Below are positions 16,028-23,539 of a DNA stretch of 64,000 nt, one piece after another. The DNA comes from Halomonas elongata DSM 2581 (GTDB taxonomy: Bacteria; Pseudomonadota; Gammaproteobacteria; Pseudomonadales; Halomonadaceae): positions 1,240,001 through 1,304,000 of the forward strand of contig NC_014532.2 in NCBI RefSeq assembly GCF_000196875.2, written 5' to 3'. Within the stretch, counting starts at the first letter, position 1. Each line of letters opens with the position of its first letter. The notes under the pieces were generated by a model. The model did not search any database and was not told the origin of the DNA. It saw nothing but the letters and a program-made list of their open reading frames with translations. The position numbers and the translations under genes were made by a program.

Positions 16028-16425
16028 CAGGTCGAGACCTCCAGCTTGAGTTGCTGGCCATGCCTGACCCACGCACATAGGCCGTCGATGTCTACCTCGG
16101 CGGGCTCGGCCACGGCGCCGCCCCAGTCGATGGGACGGATGACGAATCGCCACTGCTGCAAATCCGCCCGATAGGCCAAGACAGGAGTCTCGCTGCCGGC
16201 ACACTGTTCCAGTGTCTGCTGCCACCAGGTGGCCACATCTCCCTGAGTGGCTCGTTTATGCCGTTTCACCTCGACGCAAACGCCGTCCCAGCCGTCCAGG
16301 TCATGACCACCAGCCTGGTACTGGCCAAGCCGCCGCTTGAGCGTCAGCCCCAAGTGCTCGCCCAGCAGGCGAGCCACTTCGCCTTCAGCCTTGCGGCCCT
16401 TCTCCCGGCTTGCCTTGGCCATCAC
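16027..16425 (-). CDS. PDDEXK-type nuclease / Holliday junction resolvase-like
   Basis: A 132-residue protein with the restriction-nuclease fold pattern: helix KGRKAEGEVARLL with a Glu, GQYQAGGHDLDGWDGVCVEV containing the D...ExK-like core (VEVKRHKRA), then a helix GDVATWWQQTLEQ. Archaeal-Hjc-like or PDDEXK nucleases occupy the position of RusA or NinG in other phages and process branched DNA before packaging. It overlaps both neighbours by a few bases. Confidence 0.72.
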   Translation of the reverse strand: MMAKASREKGRKAEGEVARLLGEHLGLTLKRRLGQYQAGGHDLDGWDGVCVEVKRHKRATQGDVATWWQQTLEQCAGSETPVLAYRADLQQWRFVIRPIDWGGAVAEPAEVDIDGLCAWVRHGQQLKLEVST

Positions 16426-16856
16426 TCCTTGCCCTCCTTGCTCAACACGAAGTCCCTCGCCTCAATCAGCGCGTCATGGATCGACCCCTCTGGGAATGCG
16501 TCGAGGCCGGTATTGATCGTGTCGATCAAAAAGATCGGCTGCTGCCAGCGCAGGTGAGCCTCGCTATGAATGCGTCTGTGACAGGTATCCCCGGGGCCAT
16601 CGCAGACCGGCATGGCCAGACTGTCGGCCGCCTTGAGCCCCATCCCGCTGGCCTGATACATGCCAATCAGGTGGTGGGCGGCGTTGGCCGGGGCCCCGCA
16701 TACACAGCAAGGCAGCGAGCGCACAAAGCGCAGATAGGCCTCGCTGCGAAACCGTACATCGCTCACTCCTTTTTGCCGGGTGCGCTTCACCGGTTTACGC
16801 TTCGCCGGAGAAGCGGAGCGAAGAGGCGTTTTACGTTGAATCGGTGAACGCTTCAT
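16422..16856 (-). CDS. HNH-family nuclease, Ref/DUF968-like
   Basis: A 144-residue protein. The basic N-terminus (MKRSPIQRKTPLRS to KRTRQKG) precedes a zinc/HNH module: CCVCGAPANAAHHLIG, then CDGPGDTCHRRIHSEAH. This arrangement is found in phage P1 Ref-like RecA-dependent nucleases and DUF968 proteins of lambdoid nin regions. The start at 16856 overlaps the upstream gene by 4 bp. It likely aids recombination or resolution of phage DNA. Confidence 0.72.
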   Translation of the reverse strand: MKRSPIQRKTPLRSASPAKRKPVKRTRQKGVSDVRFRSEAYLRFVRSLPCCVCGAPANAAHHLIGMYQASGMGLKAADSLAMPVCDGPGDTCHRRIHSEAHLRWQQPIFLIDTINTGLDAFPEGSIHDALIEARDFVLSKEGKE

Positions 16857-17050
16857 TGCTTCCGCCCCTTGAAAAACTCGCGAATGAAGAACACGACAAA
16901 CCCGGCTTGTAGTGGGGCGAGAAACAGCCACAAAGCCCAAACCACCGGCATTAATCCTGTCGTGAAACTCTGCCATGCCGCCCAAGCGAGGAATCCCAAG
17001 CCCACTGCCGAGAAATATGCCTCCACCAAGTTGATTGGCTCACCCTTCAT
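16853..17050 (-). CDS. Small two-span membrane protein
   Basis: A 65-residue protein with two hydrophobic segments (YFSAVGLGFLAWAAW and VVWALWLFLAPLQAGFVVFF) and a basic C-terminus (REFFKGRKQ), overlapping both neighbours by 4 bp. An unusual member of an otherwise DNA-processing cluster. Function unknown. Confidence 0.6.
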   Translation of the reverse strand: MKGEPINLVEAYFSAVGLGFLAWAAWQSFTTGLMPVVWALWLFLAPLQAGFVVFFIREFFKGRKQ

Positions 17051-17553
17051 GCTGCCACCTCGCGATATTGGTCCGGGCCGATGCCCTTGAGCTCTGGATC
17101 TGTCAGCCGTATGCCTCGTCCCGTCAGATCGGTGTAGACCTTGTTCAGGTATTCGGTCTTCTGCGCTTTGGTCATCAACCTTGTGATCGGGAAGTCGAAC
17201 GGCTCCTGCATGAACTCCAGCTTCTCCTCATAGGCGCGCCACTTGACGAGGCGGTCGTACTTCTCGGCGAATTCCGAGCAGTCACGCCGGAGGATGGGGA
17301 CGCCATGGTGAAGCTTCATCTGGCCGCGATACTCCTCGGCGGCCATATCCCCTTGCTGGCCTGCCTCTTTGCACCACAGCCGCTGCAATCTGTTCTGGTC
17401 GAGGCTGCGTCGCTCCGGTTCCTCCTCGATCACCATCCGCACACGCTTCCAGCGTCGGAATGCCTGGTTGAGCATCCCTGGGAACTTAGCGATGGCGGCC
17501 AGGGCTTCCTCGACAGTGCCGGCGGTGGCCACGTAGCGTTTCGGATCGCTCAT
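17047..17553 (-). CDS. ninB: NinB recombination protein
   Basis: A 168-residue protein with NinB hallmarks: EEPERRSLDQNRLQRLWCKE near residues 46-65, and FPITRLMTKAQKTEYLNKVY before a C-terminal tDLTGRGIRLTDPE. NinB (Orf) binds ssDNA and helps load recombinase in lambda Red recombination. Start at 17553 chosen because the longer frame is a shadow of the next gene and the proteins match from here. It overlaps neighbours by 4 bp, in the same transcript as the replication genes. Confidence 0.88.
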   Translation of the reverse strand: MSDPKRYVATAGTVEEALAAIAKFPGMLNQAFRRWKRVRMVIEEEPERRSLDQNRLQRLWCKEAGQQGDMAAEEYRGQMKLHHGVPILRRDCSEFAEKYDRLVKWRAYEEKLEFMQEPFDFPITRLMTKAQKTEYLNKVYTDLTGRGIRLTDPELKGIGPDQYREVAA

Positions 17554-17894
17554 GTCACCACCTCGCTCGGCTGCTCGACGGTGCGCGGCGTCCAGCCCGT
17601 GGCCTCGGTGACGTTGGCCCAGTTGGCGTCGTCGTTGTCGTCGAGGCGGCGAAGGTTCCAGCATTCGGTTTGCCACCAATCTTCACCTTCCCACGGGTAT
17701 GGCACATCAATGTCCACTTGCCCTTCTTTCGATCCTTTTCGGACCACCGTCACCAGGGTTCTGCGACACTGGCGCGGGACATGATCACCGATCTGCAGCA
17801 CCTCGGCCCGATCACCCGCGCGCAGCGGCTTCCCTTCGCAGTCCCGGCCCAGCACGCCTGTCAGGCGGTCATGGATTCGCTGGATGATGCTCAT
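17550..17894 (-). CDS. Hypothetical early protein
   Basis: A 114-residue protein, MSIIQRIHDRLTGVLGRDCE, with a beta-rich middle (AGDRAEVLQIGDHVP, RTLVTVVRKGSKEGQVDIDV). The start at 17894 overlaps the upstream stop by 4 bp. It may be a small SH3-like domain protein; no family recognised. Confidence 0.65.
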   Translation of the reverse strand: MSIIQRIHDRLTGVLGRDCEGKPLRAGDRAEVLQIGDHVPRQCRRTLVTVVRKGSKEGQVDIDVPYPWEGEDWWQTECWNLRRLDDNDDANWANVTEATGWTPRTVEQPSEVVT

Positions 17895-18100
17895 GCAACC
17901 TCCTCGGGACAGACCCGGCAGTAGAATGGCGTCACCTCGGGCAGCCGTTCGCCTTGCTCGGCAGCCACCATGGCCCGGCGCACGCCGCTCGGTGATGCGC
18001 CGACGAACTTGGCGATCTGGCGATAGGACCAGCCCAGGCCGTCGCGCATCTCGAACATCTTGGCGATGTGGTAGCGGGAGAATCGGATGTATCCAGTCAT
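17891..18100 (-). CDS. Small helix-turn-helix protein
   Basis: A 69-residue protein with a HTH-like segment LGWSYRQIAKFVGASPSGVR and a C-terminal Cys pair (YCRVCPE). Overlaps neighbours by 4 bp each. It could be a regulator of this operon or a recombination accessory. The target is unknown. Confidence 0.6.
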   Translation of the reverse strand: MTGYIRFSRYHIAKMFEMRDGLGWSYRQIAKFVGASPSGVRRAMVAAEQGERLPEVTPFYCRVCPEEVA

Positions 18101-18360
18101 GCCGCTGAACCTCCCGTAACCACCTCATACCGCACGCCGTCCGGGTCGTCGTGCTCATGAATCGTGTGGCCCAAACGGCGCAGGTGCTGGAGCGCCGCGA
18201 TAAATGCCGGACCGTCCATGCGGTATCCGTGGTGCATCTCGATGTCATGGGCAATCTCATGCACCGTCGGCTCGGCCTGGCGGTACAGGACGCCCAGGAC
18301 CTCCATGGGGAGGTCGAGTTCGTGGCGGACGACGGGGTGAATTCGGGTGACGTTGGTCAT
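18097..18360 (-). CDS. Hypothetical protein with winged-helix-like sequence
   Basis: An 87-residue protein. LPMEVLGVLYRQAEPTVHEI and FIAALQHLRRLGHTIHEHDD, followed by GVRYEVV, read like a small winged helix. ATGA overlaps on both sides place it in the replication/nin operon. Confidence 0.6.
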   Translation of the reverse strand: MTNVTRIHPVVRHELDLPMEVLGVLYRQAEPTVHEIAHDIEMHHGYRMDGPAFIAALQHLRRLGHTIHEHDDPDGVRYEVVTGGSAA

Positions 18361-19091
18361 ACGGCACCTCCTGCCATGCGCTGTTCAGCCTGCGCGATCA
18401 GCTCTGCACGCCGGCGCTCCGTCTCGGCCTCTTCCTGACGGCGCTGCTCGACGGCCTGCTCGTTGCTCGCATTCAGCGTGTCGCGGAGCTGTTGGAGCAT
18501 CGCCTGGACGTTCTCCGGGTTGCTGCCAGCCTCGTCCTCGGGCTTCTCAGGAGCCGGCAGCAAGTGCTCGACCTTGGGAGCTGGCAGGCGACCGTCCTTC
18601 ACGCCTTGCTCGATGGCCTCACGGCGCAGCTCTTTGCTGTCACCCAGGGATGGCCACCAGCGAACCTCGCGGCCCTCGGCCTTGGATGCAGCAACCTCGC
18701 GCTCGTAGGCCGCGATGAACGCCATGCGGGCACCCACCTTGTCGCCAGCCTCCAGGATCGGGTTGGCGACGCCGGCAGCTTTGGCGATCTCGTCGGTCCA
18801 GATGATCGTCGCGTTCTCGTCCTGCGACTCCAGGACGATGGACCACGCCTCATTGGCGGTCAGGTGAGCATTGGCGGTCGGCATGCGCTCAAGGATCGCG
18901 GCGAGCGTCAGGCGGCCAGTGATCTCGGAGCGGCAGCGAGCCAAGGCCTGCTCGATCTCGGGCCGGTCGTAGTCGCGCAGGTCGCGGATCATCAGCGACG
19001 CGGCAGCGGGCTTGATTTCGTTGCCCAGCACCTCGGCAGTGGCGTAGAGCTGGTCGAGCAGGCCTTCTGCATCTTGGCGTGTCAGCGGCAT
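18357..19091 (-). CDS. Putative replication protein P-like helicase loader
   Basis: A 244-residue protein directly after the O-like initiator, where lambda P or phage DnaC-like loaders are found. The N-terminal about 60 residues (EGLLDQLYATAEVLGNEIKP, IRDLRDYDRPEIEQAL) are helical, a middle region resembles other phage replication accessory proteins, and the C-terminal third is an acidic coiled coil. No Walker motif, so it is not a DnaC-type ATPase. P proteins recruit host DnaB to the O-bound origin. Assignment by position. Confidence 0.6.
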   Translation of the reverse strand: MPLTRQDAEGLLDQLYATAEVLGNEIKPAAASLMIRDLRDYDRPEIEQALARCRSEITGRLTLAAILERMPTANAHLTANEAWSIVLESQDENATIIWTDEIAKAAGVANPILEAGDKVGARMAFIAAYEREVAASKAEGREVRWWPSLGDSKELRREAIEQGVKDGRLPAPKVEHLLPAPEKPEDEAGSNPENVQAMLQQLRDTLNASNEQAVEQRRQEEAETERRRAELIAQAEQRMAGGAV

Positions 19092-19094
19092 GAA

Positions 19095-20045
19095 TCAGTC
19101 CTCCCATCCAGACGCCGCCAGCAGGCTCTTGGCCTCGTCGGCAGCGCTCGCGTTGGCCTGCGTGCCGTCCATCTGGCGAGCACGGGTGGCGGTCATCTGC
19201 TGGCCGGTCTGCATCTGCACCGCGATGGTTTCGCAGTCCTGGAGCATCAAGCCGACCGGATGGCCCTTGGCGACGTAGAACTGGTTGTTCATCCGCAGGT
19301 AGTACGCAGCCACGCCGGGGGCGTAGTTGGCCCCCACGCGGTCCACGAGCTGTCCCAGCTGGCCAGCAGTGCGCTGGTTCCAGATCGGGTACACGCCGTA
19401 GCGCTGGCGGTAGGCCACTGCGTAGTTGGCCCAGGGCTTGAAGGTTTTGGCGGTAGGGTCTTTCGGTCCCGGCATGTCGGGCGGGATGGCAGCGCGAGGC
19501 TCGTCGCTACGCTGCGCCGGCTCGTCACCCAGGTCCAGCTCACCCTCAATCGGCGCGTCGGTGGGCTCAGCCCCCGGCGCAACTGGTTCATTGGACGGTT
19601 TAGGGGACGGTTCAAAGGACGGTTCGGGTGACACTGTGTCACCCCGTTCTTGCATAGATGTCACCCCGTCCTCGTCAGAATGACACCCCGTTGCTGCATC
19701 AGTGTCACCCCGTTTCTTACGGGATGACTTCCTGTCACCCCGTTTTTCGGGAAGGTCGGACATCACAATGTCGTAGACGACAGGGCGCTGATCGGCGCGC
19801 TCAATATGGGCCGCAGCGATGGCCTGATTGCCCATCTTGATGATGCCCGCCGACAGCAGGTCATTGATCTTGCGCGTGACGGTGCGGCCCGTCAGGCCGG
19901 TGTACTCGGCCAGCGTGGCGTTCGACGGGAAAGCGTGGCGGCCATGCTTGTCGGCATGATTGGCCAGTCCTACGAGCACGAATCGCGCGCCAGAATCGGT
20001 GACAGTTTGCTGGTTCATCGCCCAGCTCATTGCTTCTACGCTCAT
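19095..20045 (-). CDS. O-like replication initiator, winged helix, carries origin
   Basis: A 316-residue protein. N-terminal about 75 residues form a winged helix typical of phage O-type initiators: KHGRHAFPSNATLAEYTGLT and GRTVTRKINDLLSAGII. A low-complexity middle (residues about 100-190) is coded by DNA containing five iterons. The C-terminal domain (FKPWANYAVAYRQRYGVYPI, DCETIAVQMQTGQQM) is likely the partner-binding part. It should bind its own iterons and recruit the P-like protein. ATGA overlap with the antirepressor gene upstream. Confidence 0.75.
   Translation of the reverse strand: MSVEAMSWAMNQQTVTDSGARFVLVGLANHADKHGRHAFPSNATLAEYTGLTGRTVTRKINDLLSAGIIKMGNQAIAAAHIERADQRPVVYDIVMSDLPEKRGDRKSSRKKRGDTDAATGCHSDEDGVTSMQERGDTVSPEPSFEPSPKPSNEPVAPGAEPTDAPIEGELDLGDEPAQRSDEPRAAIPPDMPGPKDPTAKTFKPWANYAVAYRQRYGVYPIWNQRTAGQLGQLVDRVGANYAPGVAAYYLRMNNQFYVAKGHPVGLMLQDCETIAVQMQTGQQMTATRARQMDGTQANASAADEAKSLLAASGWED
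19626..19743. repeat. Iteron array, probable phage replication origin
   Basis: TGTCACCCCGT (one copy TGACACCCCGT) starts at 19637, 19659, 19681, 19703 and 19733: four copies at exactly 22-bp steps and a fifth 30 bp on. GGGTGACAC (19626-19634) faces the first copy to form a 9-bp inverted repeat, and a degenerate inverted copy lies at 19720-19729. The copies fall in three different reading frames of the initiator gene, so they are conserved as DNA. Lambda has its origin iterons within gene O in the same way. Confidence 0.85.
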
Positions 20046-20830
20046 GCTGCGGGCTCCATACCGGCCACAGCCAGTAGATCGATAAAGCGGTCACGGTAGT
20101 AATGCGGTTGCGTCTCGCGCGGAGATTGCGGGCTCACGACGTTCTTGCCGTAGTGCTGGCCGGCGTCAGTGAGGCACCAGAAATGCTTGAGAGCGCCCTT
20201 GGTGCTCTTGCGGGTGCGGCTCTCGAGGATGCCGGCGTCGTGAAGCATCTGATTCACGGCTGCCGCCGAATGGCTGAGGCCATGCTCGCGCAGTAGGTGG
20301 GTCAGGCTAGCGGTATCCATGGCACCAACGTGGCCCGGGGCGCTGTCCTCGGTGTAGTCGGGCAGAAATGAGGTATCAGCACCCACGGCCTGACCAGCCT
20401 TGCGGAGCATGACGACCTTGCCGGAGTCGGAGGCGCGCAGCAGATTGGCCGCGCACTCGACCAAGGCCATGGTGGCCGGGACGTTGGCAGCCTCGATGCC
20501 GGGCGCTTGGTACTGGCCAGTCTTGCGGATCGACGGCAGCACCTCGCCAGCCAGCCACTTCTGGAACGGCAGCGCCTTGGGCTTGTCGCTACGAGCGACG
20601 AAGAAATACAGGCCCTGCTCGGTCAAGACAGTGAGGCGCTGGACGCCAGAAGGGGTGTTACTCTGAGTAACCCCCCGCCATTCTTCCGGCACATGCTTAA
20701 CCAGCGCGACCTGCCAGTTATACCCGAGCGCGGCGGCGACATCCTTTGCGACGAACATCGGTTCGCCATCGTCACCCTGGATGACGCGAACCTGCTGACT
20801 GTCGAAGTTGAATGGTTGGATCGATTGCAT
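20042..20830 (-). CDS. BRO-N antirepressor-like protein
   Basis: A 262-residue protein. The N-terminal BRO domain (about residues 1-105) shows FVAKDVAAALGYNWQVALVK, RLTVLTEQGLYFFVARSD and FQKWLAGEVLPSIRKTGQY. The C-terminal domain (LLREHGLSHSAAAVNQML, then FWCLTDAGQHYGKNV) is a KilA/ANT-like winged helix. Start at 20830 has GAGGT upstream. Such proteins often counter prophage repressors or act as regulators; here it sits in the early-right operon between the CII-like and initiator genes. Confidence 0.82.
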   Translation of the reverse strand: MQSIQPFNFDSQQVRVIQGDDGEPMFVAKDVAAALGYNWQVALVKHVPEEWRGVTQSNTPSGVQRLTVLTEQGLYFFVARSDKPKALPFQKWLAGEVLPSIRKTGQYQAPGIEAANVPATMALVECAANLLRASDSGKVVMLRKAGQAVGADTSFLPDYTEDSAPGHVGAMDTASLTHLLREHGLSHSAAAVNQMLHDAGILESRTRKSTKGALKHFWCLTDAGQHYGKNVVSPQSPRETQPHYYRDRFIDLLAVAGMEPAA

Positions 20831-20903
20831 TACGCTTACCTCATAGCTTCGGTTATACGAAACGCCCGGGGATTGGTTGGTAGCCTCCCGGGCGTTTTTG
20901 CGT

Positions 20904-21362
20904 TTACGCCTTCGCCAGTCGAAGACCTGTTTCATGCATCCGCTCGACGCGGGTCATGATCGTGTTGCCGTTCTCGGCCAGAGAGCGGCGCTCATTGCGG
21001 ATCAGCTCCAGTTCAGCGGCGTCTATGCGGCCATCGGCTCGCGCCTTGCGCACGGCGTGCATGAACCGCGATGCCTGCTCCTGCTGGTCCAGCAACAGCT
21101 CCTGAATCTCCGCCTCGATCTCGTCCTCGGCATCGATGCGTGGCGTGGCCACAATGCCCAGGTCATCCAGTGCGGCCTGCACACAACGCACGTCGCCCAG
21201 AATCCGGTTAATGCGAAAGAAATCGGCCACAGTCAGGTTTACGCCGGAGTCAGGATCGAGCTTTTTGTAGAGCCGCGATTCGCCCATATCGAGGTCGAAC
21301 GCTAGGCGCTTGATGCCGTACTCGAATGCCGCTTCTCGGAGTCCTTCTGTATATCTGTCCAC
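20904..21362 (-). CDS. CII-like phage regulatory protein
   Basis: A 152-residue protein starting at GTG 21362 with GGAG 8 nt upstream. The HTH region (FEYGIKRLAFDLDMGESRLY, followed by GVNLTVADFFRINRIL) and the long helical C-terminus fit the phage CII/CP76-type regulators that sit after cro and influence lysogeny. It is the second gene of the PR transcript. Whether it activates a repressor-establishment promoter cannot be seen directly. Confidence 0.68.
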   Translation of the reverse strand: MDRYTEGLREAAFEYGIKRLAFDLDMGESRLYKKLDPDSGVNLTVADFFRINRILGDVRCVQAALDDLGIVATPRIDAEDEIEAEIQELLLDQQEQASRFMHAVRKARADGRIDAAELELIRNERRSLAENGNTIMTRVERMHETGLRLAKA

Positions 21363-21427
21363 TATCTAAACTCCGTTCGTTGCTGGCCTCTCACTGTTTA
21401 AGCAGGAGGCGATACGCTGGTGGTGTG

Positions 21428-21625
21428 TTAGGCGGCATGGGAGCGGAGCTTGGCGTACATCTCATCCAGCGACCGGCCCACCGAGTAACTCGGGTTCACA
21501 ATTGCGCCTGACCGAATGCGGTAAACGGTCGAGATATCGCAGCCAGCCTCCTTGGCTACCGCCTTAGGGGTGGCCCCGGATGCCAGGATGGCCTCCAGCT
21601 TCTTGGCCAGTTCTTCGCCATACAT
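21428..21625 (-). CDS. Cro-like repressor
   Basis: A 65-residue HTH protein: MYGEELAKKLEAILASGATP, then KAVAKEAGCDISTVYRIRSG, a clear helix-turn-helix. Divergent from cI and first gene of the PR operon, as Cro is. Start at 21625 supported by AGAGGG; the frame extends upstream into the operator but lacks another good start. It should bind the same ATGCAT-rich operators as CI and favour lytic growth. Confidence 0.78.
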   Translation of the reverse strand: MYGEELAKKLEAILASGATPKAVAKEAGCDISTVYRIRSGAIVNPSYSVGRSLDEMYAKLRSHAA

Positions 21626-21657
21626 GGCGGAGCCCTCTTCGTGTGGATTATATGCAC

Positions 21658-21685
21658 AGGATATGCATTCATGCATTTAAGTCAA
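21658..21685 (-). promoter_or_regulatory. PR-like promoter for cro
   Basis: Minus-strand TTGACT (21685-21680) and TATCCT (21663-21658), 16-bp spacing. The repressor operator ATATGCATTCATGCATTT (21661-21678) fills the spacer, so bound repressor would exclude polymerase. Confidence 0.75.
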
Positions 21686-21702
21686 GGGCAAATGCATTTG
21701 CC
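21661..21702. promoter_or_regulatory. OR region: repressor operators
   Basis: Two dyads lie here: ATATGCATTCATGCATTT (21661-21678), which matches the OL sites at 24053 and 24076, and the perfect 16-bp palindrome GGCAAATGCATTTGCC (21687-21702), which covers the PRM -35. The common half-site is ATGCAT. CI and Cro are the likely ligands. Confidence 0.78.
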
Positions 21703-21726
21703 GTATGCACGGGGCGCCGGAATAAT
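21698..21726 (+). promoter_or_regulatory. PRM-like promoter for cI, leaderless
   Basis: TTGCCG (21698-21703) and AATAAT (21721-21726) are 17 bp apart. The cI ATG at 21734 is 8 bp after the -10, at the predicted transcription start, and no Shine-Dalgarno precedes it. The cI mRNA is therefore probably leaderless, as in lambda. Confidence 0.68.
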
Positions 21727-21733
21727 TGCACTC

Positions 21734-22426
21734 ATGCAAAAGGAAAAGCCTCGCGACGTGATACGCCGCCTCATAAACGAGTCAGGGAAGCGCGCCATAG
21801 ACGTGGCGCGGGAAGCTGGCGTGCCTCAATCGACGCTTTCGCGCATCCTGACCGGGAAGATCGAGGAACCTTCCGATAGGCCGGTTGCCAAGCTGGCTGA
21901 ATATTTCGGTGTGTCCGGGGATCAGATACGTGGTCGTGAGCCGATAGAGACCGAGGGGAGTGCCGACAAGATCGCCCAGCACCCCGCGCTGCACGAATCG
22001 AACGTGGCGCCGCCGCCCAAGCTGGAAGGCTACGTGCCGGTTATCTCGTGGGTTCAGGCAGGCTCATGGACCGAGGTCTGCAACGTCGATGCCGTCAGCG
22101 AGGAGATGGTGCCGCGCCCGCCAGCGTGCTCGGACAGGACGTTTGCGCTCCGGGTGAAAGGGCAGTCCATGGCGCCCAAGTACGAGCCCGACCTGATCAT
22201 CTACGTCGACCCCGAGGTGCTGCCGTTCGACGGTGACGACGTGGTAGCCGTACTCACGGACAGCAATGAGGCCACGTTCAAGCAGTTCGTCGAGGAGCCT
22301 GGCGATGACAAGATGCTCAAGGCCCGCAACCCGTCATGGCCCGATCCCTACATCCCAATCAACGGCAACTGCGAGATCGTTGGCGTGGTGATCGCCACCA
22401 TGTGGATGCGGAAGCCCAGGGCCTGA
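21734..22426 (+). CDS. CI-like LexA/S24-family prophage repressor
   Basis: A 230-residue repressor. N-terminal XRE HTH (about residues 7-60: KRAIDVAREAGVPQSTLSRI); C-terminal S24 peptidase domain with the cleavage-type ISWVQAGSW region, catalytic Ser in LRVKGQSMAPKYEPDLIIYV and the Lys in DSNEATFKQFVEEP. RecA-stimulated self-cleavage would give SOS induction. Start at 21734 rather than the longer frame, because it coincides with the predicted PRM start and the upstream part is operator DNA. Confidence 0.9.
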   Translation: MQKEKPRDVIRRLINESGKRAIDVAREAGVPQSTLSRILTGKIEEPSDRPVAKLAEYFGVSGDQIRGREPIETEGSADKIAQHPALHESNVAPPPKLEGYVPVISWVQAGSWTEVCNVDAVSEEMVPRPPACSDRTFALRVKGQSMAPKYEPDLIIYVDPEVLPFDGDDVVAVLTDSNEATFKQFVEEPGDDKMLKARNPSWPDPYIPINGNCEIVGVVIATMWMRKPRA

Positions 22427-22498
22427 TCGGCTCGCTGTGGCTGAGGGGCCGAGGGGGTAGAGCAAACATCAGCCAAATCGAGCGCTTATGGGAATGCC

Positions 22499-23227
22499 AT
22501 GAACCAGCCTGAGCCGCTGACGTCAGAAGAGGAGAGGCTTCGAGATGAGGCCGTGAAATTTGCGCGAGAGAATAAAAAGAGAATTGCTAAATGCCTGACA
22601 GATAAAAAGAAATACCCAAAGGAATCAGACCCTGTCTCTGTATTCATGGCTGGGGCTCCTGGCGCTGGGAAGACTGAGTCATCCATAGAGCTGCTCAAAG
22701 AATTTGGAGGTGGCGTCATTCGCATAGACCCCGACGAGCTACGCGATGAGCTTCCTGGCTATACAGGCGGCAACTCCTGGCTTTTCCAGTTTGCGGTATC
22801 GATCTTGGTCGATAAGGCGCACGACCTAGCCCTTGAGCAGAAGCAGAGCTTTCTTCTTGACGGAACGCTTGCCAAGTACGATCTTGCAGAGAGGAACGTT
22901 GCTCGGTCTATCAAACGCGGGCGACTCGTCCAGATCCTCTATGTTTATCAGGAGCCACACCTTGCATGGGGTTTTGTCCAGGCGCGCGAGAAAGACGAGG
23001 GCCGCAGAATCCCGCTTGTGGGCTTCATTGACCAGTACTTTGAGTCGCGACGAGTGGTGAACAGCATCAAGACTCGATTCGGCGGAGATGTTAAAGTTGA
23101 CTTGCTAGTCAAGAATAGGGACAACAGCGTGCGGTCATACAAGGCGAACGTTGACCAGATTGACAGCCATCTTCCAGAAAGATATGATCGCGAGTCCCTG
23201 TTAAGGGAGCTTAACCCAGAAAGGTGA
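22499..23227 (+). CDS. Zeta toxin-family kinase
   Basis: A 242-residue P-loop protein: Walker A GAPGAGKTESS at about residues 52-62, then IRIDPDELRDELPGYTGGNS with the catalytic-type Asp, and SFLLDGTLAKYDLAERNVAR typical of Zeta kinases. Family members phosphorylate UDP-N-acetylglucosamine or related molecules. It lies 72 bp after cI on the same strand and its sequence is clearly AT-richer than its neighbours, signs of an acquired lysogenic-conversion gene. The ribosome-binding site is weak. No epsilon antitoxin is seen, but a 57-codon gene follows. Confidence 0.82.
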   Translation: MNQPEPLTSEEERLRDEAVKFARENKKRIAKCLTDKKKYPKESDPVSVFMAGAPGAGKTESSIELLKEFGGGVIRIDPDELRDELPGYTGGNSWLFQFAVSILVDKAHDLALEQKQSFLLDGTLAKYDLAERNVARSIKRGRLVQILYVYQEPHLAWGFVQAREKDEGRRIPLVGFIDQYFESRRVVNSIKTRFGGDVKVDLLVKNRDNSVRSYKANVDQIDSHLPERYDRESLLRELNPER

Positions 23228-23232
23228 TCCCC

Positions 23233-23406
23233 ATGCTCGGACTAACCAAGAAGCGCCAAGCAGAAACCACCGCCTTCTCAACCTTCATTCGCAATGCATC
23301 ATCTGCAGAGAAGAAGCGTGTGTATGAGCGCGTGCTAACGAAGGCCTCTGAGCGCCAGAACGAAACCGTTCGCCGAGCAGGAGTTGAGCGCCACGCGACC
23401 TGCTGA
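23233..23406 (+). CDS. Small charged protein, possible partner of Zeta kinase
   Basis: A 57-residue helical, basic protein (MLGLTKKRQAETTAFSTFIR and SSAEKKRVYERVLTKASERQ) starting 5 bp after the zeta stop, with AAAGGTG upstream. Tight coupling suggests it works with the kinase, possibly as antitoxin or cofactor; it does not resemble epsilon. A terminator follows directly. Confidence 0.6.
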   Translation: MLGLTKKRQAETTAFSTFIRNASSAEKKRVYERVLTKASERQNETVRRAGVERHATC

Positions 23407-23425
23407 AATGCGCTCCTCCCGAAAG

Positions 23426-23448
23426 ACCCGCCCTCGAGGCGGGTTTTT
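23426..23448 (+). terminator. Terminator of the cI-zeta operon
   Basis: ACCCGCC and GGCGGGT form a perfect 7-bp stem around CTCGA, followed by TTTTT. Confidence 0.88.
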
Positions 23449-23479
23449 CATGCCTGCTCATATCGCTATACTGCACCTC

Positions 23480-23539
23480 GGCGCCAAGGCGGCTCGAGCC
23501 AAAGGATGGCGATCCCTTCACCGAGACTGCCTTGGCGCC
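23480..23539 (+). ncRNA. Long stem-loop, candidate small RNA
   Basis: GGCGCCAAGGC (23480-23490) pairs perfectly with GCCTTGGCGCC (23529-23539). The 38-nt loop starts with its own palindrome GGCTCGAGCC (23491-23500). It follows a TATACT box and precedes GAGCGGGTTTT. Transcription is not proven. Confidence 0.35.

Noticed and set aside
19637..19743. Repeat array as CRISPR
   Set aside because: Repeat unit is 11 bp with 11-bp gaps inside a coding gene, far from CRISPR dimensions.
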